Shown here: in pieces, positions 1-6,901 of the stretch
Numbering within the stretch: position 1 is the stretch's first letter
How the letters are laid out: the number at the start of each line of letters is the position of its first letter
Assembly: GCA_937859825.1 (NCBI GenBank)
Contig: CALMAP010000297.1
Location: 1,068-8,173 of the forward strand
Source: an uncultured Terriglobus sp.
GTDB lineage: Bacteria; Acidobacteriota; Terriglobia; Terriglobales; Acidobacteriaceae
Reading direction: 5' to 3'
DNA: 7,106 nt
Position numbers and translations under genes: made by a program
The notes under the pieces: generated by a model
Told to the model about the DNA's origin: nothing
The model's database searches: none
Seen by the model: the letters and a program-made list of their open reading frames with translations, nothing else

Positions 1-558
1 AATCTCGCCACTTCGGCAGACGACCTGGATCGCGCCTATGTTGCGGCGCGCGACCGCGGCAATGAAGGCGTGATGATCAAGGCGTCGGGATCGCTCTACC
101 AGCCGGGCCGCCGGGGCCTGAGCTGGCTGAAGCTGAAGCGCACGCTCGACACGCTCGACGTCGTCATCACCGGCGCTGAGTACGGCAACGGACGTAAATC
201 GCAGTTCCTGTCGGACTACACCTTCGCCGTGCGCGACGAACACGGCAACCTGCAGAATGTGGGCAAGGCCTACAGCGGCGTAACCGACGCCGAGATCGCC
301 GAACTGACCGAATGGATCAAGGCCCATACGCTTGAGGACTTCGGCCACTTTCGCTCCGTGGAACCGCAAATCCTTCTGGAAGTCGCCTTCAACAACATCA
401 TGCGCAGCGACCGCCACAGCAGCGGCTTCGCCCTGCGCTTCCCGCGCATCGTGCAGATCCGGCGCGACAAGCCGCTGGAGGAAATCGATACCGTGGCGCG
501 CGTGGAGGAGATTTACCAGTCACAGCCGGACAAGCCGGTAGAGGGCAAAGCCTCCTGA
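1..558 (+). CDS. ATP-dependent DNA ligase, C-terminal part (5' end outside the window)
   Basis: This is the 185-residue C-terminal part of an enzyme that seals nicked DNA using ATP. The frame is open from base 1, so the gene begins upstream, and the catalytic lysine motif I is not in view. Visible residues 22-27 (EGVMIK) match ligase motif IV, and 42-46 (WLKLK) match motif V with its two lysines. The stretch after residue 55 (VITGAEYGNGRKS) begins the OB-fold. Residues 145-158 (LRFPRIVQIRRDKP) match the C-terminal ligase block that includes motif VI. It ends in TGA at 556-558. The LRFPR...RDKP ending resembles the longer LigB or archaeal-like bacterial ligases, including those found next to Lhr-type helicases and an exonuclease, but those neighbours would lie outside the window. 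The family call is firm; the subtype is an inference. The downstream genes look functionally unrelated. Confidence 0.93.
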   Translation, partial: NLATSADDLDRAYVAARDRGNEGVMIKASGSLYQPGRRGLSWLKLKRTLDTLDVVITGAEYGNGRKSQFLSDYTFAVRDEHGNLQNVGKAYSGVTDAEIAELTEWIKAHTLEDFGHFRSVEPQILLEVAFNNIMRSDRHSSGFALRFPRIVQIRRDKPLEEIDTVARVEEIYQSQPDKPVEGKAS

Positions 559-612
559 CCTTAGGCGATTCCGGCGTCCCTTCGGGCATGCAGTACACTC
601 CCTCCACAAGGC
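559..612 (+). other. Short intergenic gap, possible weak promoter for the next operon
   Basis: This 54-bp gap separates the ligase from the DUF1175 gene. It holds a TACACT hexamer at 594-599 that could serve as a -10 element, but no convincing -35 hexamer lies 16-18 bp upstream. There is only a 3-bp CCC/GGG hairpin around TTC (578-586) with no T-tract, so I see no intrinsic terminator for the ligase. The downstream operon may be read through from the ligase or may have its own weak promoter here. Confidence 0.25.
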
Positions 613-1671
613 ATGTGGCGGGCATCACTCCAATCAGGTTCGACGTGCTTGAGACGCATGGGGATCACGGCAGCCCTTGTCGCCTTACTGATCGGTTTAG
701 GCCTCGGCATGCACGTGTGGAAGGCTCGAAAGGCCGTACAGCTACTGCTTGTCCATCCTGTTCCGGCGATGCCGGCAGATGGCCGCTTTCACCGTGCCGG
801 TTCCCTTGCTCTTTCCAATGGAGCCACATTGCAAGCCGGCTCGGTTGCGGCAAGCGGCCTGCCGGCTCATGTTTCCACAAACGAGCGCGGTCCCACAGAA
901 CTCGAGGTGCAGTCTCCGGTTCTCGCCGGGGAGCGCGTCGTCCGGCTCGCCTACGGCAGGAGCATCGCGACACTCAAGATTTACTTCGCCCCTGACACAA
1001 CCGATGGGGTGGGTGACGGCACCCCGGACTTTCTGCGGCTCCACACCGCCGAGGACCGCAACGCATTTCGCAGGTGGTTCACCGCGCTGGCCGAAGCCGC
1101 CGCCGATCTTCCGGCCGGTAAGTTGCCTGGCGAGGTCAACGACTGCGCCGCGCTGCTTCGCTGGTGTTATCGCAATGCCCTGCACGCGCATGACGATAGC
1201 TGGCTCAACGCGGCACCCCCGGATCTGGAACTCTCGCAGCCTTCGGTACGGCAGTATGCCTACCCATTCACACCTTTGGGGCCGGCGCTTTTCCGTGTGA
1301 GAGAGGGTGCCTTCTCCGTGGCCGATGAAAACAACAGCGCTTTTGCGCAGTTTGCCGACGCGCGCACGCTTTGGCGGCGGAACACATTTTTTCTCAGCCG
1401 CGACATGCGGCAGGCACAGCCGGGTGATTTACTGTTCTTCCGCCAACTCGAGCAGAATTCGCCCTACCACTCCATGATCGTGACAGGCGCCGCGCCGCGG
1501 CAATCCGTGATTTATCACACAGGGCCGATCGGGCGCGGTCCGGGCCAGATGCGGCGCGTTCTCCTTGCAGACCTGCTAACGCATCCCGACCCACGCTGGC
1601 GCCCAGCTCCAGGCAACAGCAACTTTCTTGGCATGTATCGTTGGAACATTCTTCAAGAGGACCCTCGATGA
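613..1671 (+). CDS. DUF1175 (YfaT-like) membrane-anchored protein, NlpC/P60-like Cys/His enzyme candidate
   Basis: The product is 352 residues from ATG 613. One N-terminal membrane segment (about residues 17-35, preceded by arginines) should place the rest in the periplasm. Residues 155-165 (DRNAFRRWFTA) and 177-197 (starting DCAALLRW, then a HDDSW block) match my recollection of DUF1175, the family of E. coli YfaT. The C-terminal half has a papain-like NlpC/P60 pattern. C178 lies in NDCAALL, G271-D272 in PGDLLFF, H286 in YHSMIVTG and H302 in VIYHTG, giving a plausible Cys-His-His site. Enzymatic activity is an inference; the family has no established substrate that I know of. The start is uncertain: ATG 658 would leave a membrane segment at the very N-terminus, and neither start has a well-spaced Shine-Dalgarno. 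The gene overlaps the macroglobulin by 4 nt (ATGA), as expected for a partner protein. YfaT-type genes are known neighbours of yfaS-type macroglobulins. Confidence 0.82.
   Translation: MWRASLQSGSTCLRRMGITAALVALLIGLGLGMHVWKARKAVQLLLVHPVPAMPADGRFHRAGSLALSNGATLQAGSVAASGLPAHVSTNERGPTELEVQSPVLAGERVVRLAYGRSIATLKIYFAPDTTDGVGDGTPDFLRLHTAEDRNAFRRWFTALAEAAADLPAGKLPGEVNDCAALLRWCYRNALHAHDDSWLNAAPPDLELSQPSVRQYAYPFTPLGPALFRVREGAFSVADENNSAFAQFADARTLWRRNTFFLSRDMRQAQPGDLLFFRQLEQNSPYHSMIVTGAAPRQSVIYHTGPIGRGPGQMRRVLLADLLTHPDPRWRPAPGNSNFLGMYRWNILQEDPR
1655..1660 (+). promoter_or_regulatory. Ribosome binding site deciding the macroglobulin start
   Basis: AAGAGG lies 7 nt before ATG 1668, inside the end of the DUF1175 gene. 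It favours ATG 1668 over the in-frame ATG 1641. The product from 1668 begins directly with a clean signal peptide, whereas 1641 would add nine residues including charged ones. The site also supports translational coupling of the two genes. Confidence 0.75.
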
Positions 1672-4600
1672 GATCGCGTGTCGTCTCGCTGCTTGCCCTG
1701 CTGCTTCTAGCTGTCATCACGCTGCATGCGCAGGACACCTCCGTATCGTTCAACCTGAGTACGAGCAAGACCTTCGCGCCCGGCGAGCCGCCGACGATCC
1801 ATCTCTACACGCATAACGTGGACGCGCTGGAATTCCGCGTCTACCGCGTGAACGATCCGGTCAAGTTCATTGAAAACCTGCGTGAGTTGCACTCGTTCGG
1901 TCCGGAAGCGAGCTTGCTGGGCCCGGAGCACATTGACGAAAAAACGTGGCTGGAGCGCTTTCATGACTGGAAGTCCGAATTATGGAGCAGCATTCGTTCA
2001 TTCTTCCGCTTCCAGTTCTCACACGATGCACGGCGTTCCCTGCGTCGGCAACAGGCAAAGCTGAACCGTAAAAGCCGCATCGTCTCCGCGGCGGAGTTCG
2101 CGCAGATTCCTGTGCTGAATCCGGCACAACTGGTGGCGCGCTGGCGCATGCAGGTGCCTTCGACCTACATCTCCGACGCGAACGACCTTCCGGTACAGAA
2201 GCTGGATTCCGGGCTGTACCTGCTTGAGGCGACGGACGGCCGCTACAAAGCGTACACGCTGCTGATGGTCACGAACATGGCGCTGATCACACGCACCACA
2301 GCCAGCGGCATTACGGCATATGTGGTGGACCGGGCAACGGGCGCAGCGATTGCAGGCGCGAAAGTCGACGCGGGTTACGGCCAGACCTCCTTCGCCTCTG
2401 CAACGACAGACGCGAACGGGACGGCGGACCTGCCTGTTCCCGTCAAGAAGGAGCAGAACGACAACCTCTGGATTGTCGCTGCAAAGAACAAGCAGGTGGC
2501 GGTATCCACGCCGGGTGGATGGATGCTGACCTACACCGAGCGGAACGACATGGTGGGCTACGCCTTCACGGAGCGGCCCGTGTATCGGCCGACGCACACG
2601 GTGCACTGGAAGGCGATCCTGCGCGAGAAGAGCGGCAACTCGCTCGCAATCCCCGCGGCCACACAGGCGCATGTCACCATCCTGGATGGCACCGACAAGG
2701 CTGTCTTCGAGAAGGACATGCCGATCGCGAACGGCAATGTTTCCGGCGACTATGACCTTCCGAAGGACGCCGCGCTGGGCTACTACACGCTGCGCGTGGG
2801 TGGCGGTTCTCGGAACGTCTTCGTTACCGCAGGCTTTCACGTGGAGGAATACCGCAAGCCGGAGTACCGCGTGCAGGTGGCCGCGCAGCAGAAGCGCGTA
2901 CTGCAGGGTGCGACCGTGCCGGTCAACATCGACTCGCGTTACTTCTTCGGCGAACCGGTCGCCGGCGGCAAGGTCAAGTACCGCATCTATCACAGCCGGC
3001 ATTCCTGGTGGGGCGAGTCCGACGAGGACGATTCGTCCACGGCAGAGGGTGGCGACGATACCGGCGACAGCTACAACGGCGACGAAGAGGCCGAGAAGAC
3101 CGGCGTGCTGGACAGGAACGGCCTTCTGACTCTGCAGGTGCCCACGCGCGCCGAGGGCAAGTCGCATGCCGACCTGGATTATGTCGTGGAGGCGGGCGTG
3201 ACCGACGCCGCCAACCGCGAGATTACCGGCCGCGGTCGTTTTCTGGCGACCTACGGCACCTTCCGCATCCATGTGGAGCCGGTCAGCTATGCGGTACGGC
3301 CGAACGAGACGGCGAAGGTACGCCTTACCGCGGTGGACTATGACAACAAGCCGGTAAGCACGCGCGTGCAGCTGCAGTTACGCTTTACGCATTATGAGAA
3401 CGGCCGTTCCGTCAGCATTGACGGTCCCGCAACCGACGTGACCACGGATGCTGCCGGTCATGCCATGGGTGAGATCGCCGTTGGGAACCCAAAGTACAGC
3501 TCTGCCGAAATCATCGGCACGGCAACCGCGGTCCAACCCGGTACGCGCGACCCGGTGGATACCTGTTCCCTGTATATCCTGGGCGCAGGCGAGCAGTCGT
3601 GGGACATCGGCGGCGGCACGGCACAAATCATCACAGACAAGAAGAGCTATGCTCCCGGCGATACCGCCCATATCAGCATCGTCTCCGAGGTGGAGGGCTA
3701 CCACGCTCTCGTCATCACGGAAGGTGCGTCCGTGCTGAAACGCGAGGTGATGCACACAGACGGCAGGACACTCGCGTTCGACCTGCCTATTACCGTCGAA
3801 GCGCAGCCCAACATCACCGTCTCGGCGATGTTTCTAAAGAACAACATGCTCTACCAAGCCACGAAACGCATCCAGGTACCGCCAGCGCAACAGCAACTGC
3901 AGGTTGAGGTCACGCCCACGAAGGACGTCTTCCAACCAGAGCAGAGCGCGACGTACGACCTGACGACGAGGGACTACGCAGGCAAACCTGTCAGCGCCGA
4001 TGTGAGCTTCGGCGTGGTGGACGAGGCCATCTATTCGCTGTATCCCGACAGCAGCGGCGACATGGTGAAAAGCCTGTATCCGCAACGTTATAGCAACGCC
4101 GAGGTCACTTCGTCACTGGAGTACTACTTCAGCGGCGAGGCGGGTTCGAAGTCACCCATGCTTGCGATGCGGAACCGGCGCTTCCATCCGCAACTGGCGC
4201 AGGTGAAGCCCGGGAACGAAGCCGCGCCGAAAGTCCGCAAAGCATTTCCGGACACGGCCTACTGGGCCCCCGACGTGCACACGGATGGCAGCGGCCACGC
4301 ACGTGTAACGCTCACCTTCCCGGACTCGCTCACCACGTGGCGCACCACGGTACACGCAATCACCGGGGATTCCAAAGCAGGGTCGGCCTCGAACAAAGTA
4401 TTGGTCCGCAAGGATGTGTTGGTGCGCATGGGCACTCCGCGCTTCCTTCTGAAAGGTGACGAGATCACGCTGCCGCTCATCGTGGATAACTACCTGGACT
4501 CGGCGAAAACAGCAAAGGTATCGCTGAAGGTCACAGGCCTTGATGTCCTACACGCGCCTGAGACCAGCGTGACGGTTCCAAGCAAAGGCGAGGCCACGGT

Positions 4601-6383
4601 GCTGTGGCGGCTGCGTGCATCACAGGTTGGCACAGCGAAGCTGATAGGCTCAGCAATCACCGATACGGAGTCAGACGCGCTGGAGATCAGCTTTCCCGTC
4701 GAGCCCGCGGGAGTGGCCAAGTCGCTTGCCTCCAGCGGTGTCATCGTGCAGACGGCAACCCAGGCCAGTACAAACGTCGACTTTCCCGCCGGTACAGCCC
4801 CCGCGGCGCACTCGATGCGCATCGAGGTCAGCCCGTCCATCGCGGGGTCGCTGTTCTCGGCGCTCGACTATCTCACCAGCTTCCCCTATGGCTGCACGGA
4901 ACAGACAATGTCCAGCTTTCTGCCGAACCTTGTCGTCTCTGAAACCCTGCAGAAGCTGAAGCCCGGCACGCACGTCGATGAGACAGACCTGCGCGCAAAG
5001 ATGGTGGCAGGGCTTGATCGTCTGAAGGACTACCAGCACGACGATGGCGGCTGGGGATGGTGGAAGGAAGACAACAGCCGCGTCTACATGACGGCTTACG
5101 TGGTAAGCGGCCTTGGCCAGGCGGAACAGTATGTGCCCTTCAGCTCCCAGCAGAAACAGATGGTCCAGCGCGGCGCGGGGTACCTGCGCGATCAACTGAA
5201 GCAGCACCCCAAAATGCGTCCGGAGCTTCGCGCGGCAGTGGTTTACGCTCTCGCTTACGCGGGTGACAAGAACCTGAAAGAGGTACTGGATGCGCAATGG
5301 GAACGCCGCAGGGACCTGCAACCGGAGGCGCTGGCCATGACCGGTCTTGCCATGCTGCAGGTGGGGGACGCCCGCGTCTCCGGGATCGCGGACCTGCTGC
5401 GCAAGCTGGCGGTGCGCAAGGGCGAGCTCGTCTCGTGGACCGGCTCGTATGTGCCTCTGCTGGACGCGGAATACAACAACGACTCCGAGGCGACGGCCTA
5501 TGCGGTACGCCTGCTGGCAAAGGTGGACGCGAACGATGCCCTGCTTCCCGGCGCGGCACAGTGGCTGATGCTGGCCCGCAACAATGGCGGCTGGTGGGAG
5601 AGCACGGAGCAGACGGCGATGGTGCTCTTCGGTCTCGTCGATTACCTTGCGGCGTCGCATGAACTCGACGCAAACTTCAGCGTCGGCGTCCTGGTCAACG
5701 GCCGGTCTGTCGGTCAGCGCAGCTTCACGGCAGACGATGCTAGAAATGGCGCTTCACTGAAGATGGACCTGGGCAGCACGCAGCTTGCACCGGGCGGCAA
5801 CAGCATCCAGATCGTCCGCAGCGGCGGCACCGGAAGCAGCGGTGGGCGTGTGTACTGGTCGGCGCGCGGACGCTATTTCTCCACCGCGAAAAAGGACTAC
5901 CAGGCCGGCACAGTATCGCTGAACCTGACTCGCGACTACTTTAAGCTGCAGGCCACGCAGAAAGACAACAGGACCGTGTACAGCCTTGCGCCGCTCTCAG
6001 GCGATGCGCAGGTGGGCGACGTGCTCGCGGTGCACGAAGCCATCAACGGCTCGCCCATGCGTTATCTGCTGCTGGAAGATCCCATTCCCGCGGGTGCGGA
6101 GTTCATCACGAACGAGGGCAGCTATGAGATCGACAAGCGGCCCGGCGGATGGACCGACTGGTTCACCCGGCGCGAATTCCACGATGACCGCGCCACCTTC
6201 TTTGCCAGCGACTTCGGCGGCCGACAGGAGGTCTTCTACCTGATCCGCATCGTCAATCCCGGCAGCTTCAACATCAGTCCGGCGCATGTCGAGCCGATGT
6301 ATCAGCCGGGTGTCAGTGCTTCCAGCGATGCGTTACACCTGAACGTTCCCGCACCCACACCCGTCTCAGGAGGTACGCAGTGA
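1668..6383 (+). CDS. Secreted bacterial alpha-2-macroglobulin with intact thioester motif
   Basis: This 1571-residue envelope protein is expected to trap proteases by bait cleavage and thioester coupling. A signal peptide (residues 1-22, ending HAQ/D) lacks a lipobox cysteine, so the product should be soluble in the periplasm or exported. In order it shows an N-terminal MG domain; a basic, probably helical insert (about 110-150); an Ig-like MG domain (204-290); an MG domain opening with ERPVYRP (302-308); and the EEYRKPEY linker (393-400). An MG domain with an acidic loop (450-476) follows, then MG domains near 545 and 661 (SYAPGDTA). VDEAIYSL (784-791) precedes the bait region (about 794-861). 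The A2M core block starts DTAYWAPDV (862) and includes PDSLTTWR. The thioester domain has CTEQ at 1076-1079, DDGGWGWW at 1125-1132 and NGGWWE at 1306-1311. A C-terminal MG10-type domain runs from DPIPAG (1471) to EPMYQPG (1542). I find only two cysteines, C633 and the thioester C1076. The length is typical of bacterial members. The real target in this organism is unknown. Confidence 0.95.
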   Translation: MRSRVVSLLALLLLAVITLHAQDTSVSFNLSTSKTFAPGEPPTIHLYTHNVDALEFRVYRVNDPVKFIENLRELHSFGPEASLLGPEHIDEKTWLERFHDWKSELWSSIRSFFRFQFSHDARRSLRRQQAKLNRKSRIVSAAEFAQIPVLNPAQLVARWRMQVPSTYISDANDLPVQKLDSGLYLLEATDGRYKAYTLLMVTNMALITRTTASGITAYVVDRATGAAIAGAKVDAGYGQTSFASATTDANGTADLPVPVKKEQNDNLWIVAAKNKQVAVSTPGGWMLTYTERNDMVGYAFTERPVYRPTHTVHWKAILREKSGNSLAIPAATQAHVTILDGTDKAVFEKDMPIANGNVSGDYDLPKDAALGYYTLRVGGGSRNVFVTAGFHVEEYRKPEYRVQVAAQQKRVLQGATVPVNIDSRYFFGEPVAGGKVKYRIYHSRHSWWGESDEDDSSTAEGGDDTGDSYNGDEEAEKTGVLDRNGLLTLQVPTRAEGKSHADLDYVVEAGVTDAANREITGRGRFLATYGTFRIHVEPVSYAVRPNETAKVRLTAVDYDNKPVSTRVQLQLRFTHYENGRSVSIDGPATDVTTDAAGHAMGEIAVGNPKYSSAEIIGTATAVQPGTRDPVDTCSLYILGAGEQSWDIGGGTAQIITDKKSYAPGDTAHISIVSEVEGYHALVITEGASVLKREVMHTDGRTLAFDLPITVEAQPNITVSAMFLKNNMLYQATKRIQVPPAQQQLQVEVTPTKDVFQPEQSATYDLTTRDYAGKPVSADVSFGVVDEAIYSLYPDSSGDMVKSLYPQRYSNAEVTSSLEYYFSGEAGSKSPMLAMRNRRFHPQLAQVKPGNEAAPKVRKAFPDTAYWAPDVHTDGSGHARVTLTFPDSLTTWRTTVHAITGDSKAGSASNKVLVRKDVLVRMGTPRFLLKGDEITLPLIVDNYLDSAKTAKVSLKVTGLDVLHAPETSVTVPSKGEATVLWRLRASQVGTAKLIGSAITDTESDALEISFPVEPAGVAKSLASSGVIVQTATQASTNVDFPAGTAPAAHSMRIEVSPSIAGSLFSALDYLTSFPYGCTEQTMSSFLPNLVVSETLQKLKPGTHVDETDLRAKMVAGLDRLKDYQHDDGGWGWWKEDNSRVYMTAYVVSGLGQAEQYVPFSSQQKQMVQRGAGYLRDQLKQHPKMRPELRAAVVYALAYAGDKNLKEVLDAQWERRRDLQPEALAMTGLAMLQVGDARVSGIADLLRKLAVRKGELVSWTGSYVPLLDAEYNNDSEATAYAVRLLAKVDANDALLPGAAQWLMLARNNGGWWESTEQTAMVLFGLVDYLAASHELDANFSVGVLVNGRSVGQRSFTADDARNGASLKMDLGSTQLAPGGNSIQIVRSGGTGSSGGRVYWSARGRYFSTAKKDYQAGTVSLNLTRDYFKLQATQKDNRTVYSLAPLSGDAQVGDVLAVHEAINGSPMRYLLLEDPIPAGAEFITNEGSYEIDKRPGGWTDWFTRREFHDDRATFFASDFGGRQEVFYLIRIVNPGSFNISPAHVEPMYQPGVSASSDALHLNVPAPTPVSGGTQ
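4047..4250 (+). other. Predicted bait region of the macroglobulin
   Basis: These codons (residues about 794-861) lie between VDEAIYSLYP and the conserved DTAYWAPDV block, where macroglobulins carry the protease-sensitive bait loop. The stretch is poorly structured in appearance. It holds basic sites (MVK, PQR, RNRRF, KVRK) and aromatic or hydrophobic sites (LEYYF, MLAM), so enzymes of several specificities could cut it. The boundaries are inferred from flanking motifs. Confidence 0.6.
4893..4904 (+). other. Thioester motif CTEQ codons
   Basis: TGC-ACG-GAA-CAG encodes Cys1076-Thr-Glu-Gln1079 in the context FPYGCTEQTMSSF. In macroglobulins and complement proteins the Cys and Gln side chains form an internal thioester that links covalently to a target on activation. 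Both reactive residues are present, so the thioester is predicted to be functional. Confidence 0.92.
6368..6374 (+). promoter_or_regulatory. Strong ribosome binding site for the GTG-started membrane protein
   Basis: AGGAGGT is a near-perfect anti-16S match and ends 5 nt before GTG 6380. It sits inside the last codons of the macroglobulin gene, supports the GTG start and implies deliberate expression of the downstream small gene. Confidence 0.8.
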
Positions 6384-6847
6384 GTGCATCGCGGTCTCTC
6401 CTTCGTAGCCTCGCATCTGCGGCACTGCAACAGATCGCGCTTGCGGCCGTGCTCTCGTTGCTGCTCTTTGCTTGGCTGCATGTTCCGGATGCAAACGCCT
6501 TTGAGGTGCTGTTGAGCTTAGTTCTCGCGTTGCTGATCGCAAGTGCCGCAGGTACAGGCGAAAGCGTGATTGCATTGCGGATGACGGGCCGTAGCGTGAC
6601 CGCGCGACGGCTTGCCATTGGAGCGGTTGCGGTGATCGTGGCTGCACTGCTTTGGTACGGCGTTTCGCTCGGCGTCGACAAACTCAGCCTGAACGACGGC
6701 CTGCGCGCCGGTTATCTGAACTCGCGCTTTCCGGCGGGTCTGCGCAGGGCCTTTCCCTACGAACACATCGTGCGTGGCTTCCGCCTGCGTTGGAGCGCCC
6801 TGCGCTGGGTGGCCGCAGGCCGGCTGGCAGCGGCTGCGTTTGCCTAA
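6380..6847 (+). CDS. Small multi-spanning membrane protein, unrecognised, possibly shortened at its 3' end
   Basis: The product is 155 residues from a GTG start that overlaps the macroglobulin stop by 4 nt (GTGA), with a strong Shine-Dalgarno. I do not recognise the family. Three hydrophobic segments are visible, at about residues 15-35, 41-58 and 78-97. A more polar stretch (98-138) contains the charged and aromatic motif RRAFPYEHIVRGFRLRW. A further hydrophobic run begins around 139-155 and is cut by tandem stops (TAATAA). That ending, where a fourth membrane helix would be starting, together with the composition change just after it, suggests the original protein may have been longer. Coupling to the macroglobulin gene suggests an inner-membrane partner, for example for anchoring, export or sensing, but this is an inference from position only. 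The reading frame itself is well supported by codon bias and the ribosome binding site. Confidence 0.75.
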   Translation: MSASRSLLRSLASAALQQIALAAVLSLLLFAWLHVPDANAFEVLLSLVLALLIASAAGTGESVIALRMTGRSVTARRLAIGAVAVIVAALLWYGVSLGVDKLSLNDGLRAGYLNSRFPAGLRRAFPYEHIVRGFRLRWSALRWVAAGRLAAAAFA

Positions 6848-6877
6848 TAACTGACTGTGTAACGTCAGCTAATAACT
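6844..6877. repeat. 9-bp direct repeat pair CTAATAACT
   Basis: CTAATAACT occurs at 6844-6852 and again at 6869-6877, start to start 25 bp. The first copy contains the tandem stop codons of the membrane protein gene. Between the copies, CTGAC (6851-6855) and GTCAG (6864-6868) form a 5-bp inverted repeat with an 8-nt loop. The function is unknown; it could be a small duplication, a regulator site or chance in AT-rich DNA. Confidence 0.5.
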
Positions 6878-6882
6878 TATTA
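6870..6882. repeat. Perfect inverted repeat TAATAA-C-TTATTA
   Basis: Two 6-bp arms flank a single C at 6876. The site lies 20 bp upstream of the candidate ATG at 6902 and inside the only AT-rich stretch of the window. The 1-nt loop makes an RNA hairpin terminator unlikely, and a DNA-binding site for a dimeric regulator of the downstream gene is more plausible. Chance cannot be excluded. Confidence 0.4.
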
Positions 6883-6901
6883 CTCCCAACTTCCGCCGCC
6901 G

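Noticed and set aside
578..586. CCC-TTC-GGG hairpin as a terminator after the ligase
   Set aside because: The stem is only 3 bp and no T-tract follows.
588..995. Overlapping + strand open frame across the start of the DUF1175 gene
   Set aside because: It is a different frame with no homology-like motifs, and it is contradicted by the membrane segment and family motifs in the frame starting at 613.
1641..1667. Upstream ATG 1641 as the macroglobulin start
   Set aside because: It would add nine residues before the signal peptide and place the AAGAGG site inside the gene. ATG 1668 has correct Shine-Dalgarno spacing and the typical ATGA overlap.
3045..3095. EF-hand or dockerin-like calcium loop in the acidic stretch
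   Set aside because: The Asp and Gly spacing does not fit the DxDxDG...E pattern in any register I tried, so only a general acidic loop is claimed.
2019..3272. Long antisense open frame (417 codons) opposite the macroglobulin gene
   Set aside because: It is a by-product of GC-rich codon bias in the sense gene. The product is rich in Arg, His and Val with no domain pattern, while the sense strand encodes a full conserved protein.
4671..5660. Antisense open frame (329 codons) opposite the thioester domain
   Set aside because: The explanation is the same. The sense strand carries CTEQ and the conserved GGW motifs, and the antisense product shows no family signature.
6870..6882. Palindrome as an intrinsic terminator of the operon
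   Set aside because: A 1-nt loop and an all-AU stem would not form a stable RNA hairpin, and no T-run follows.
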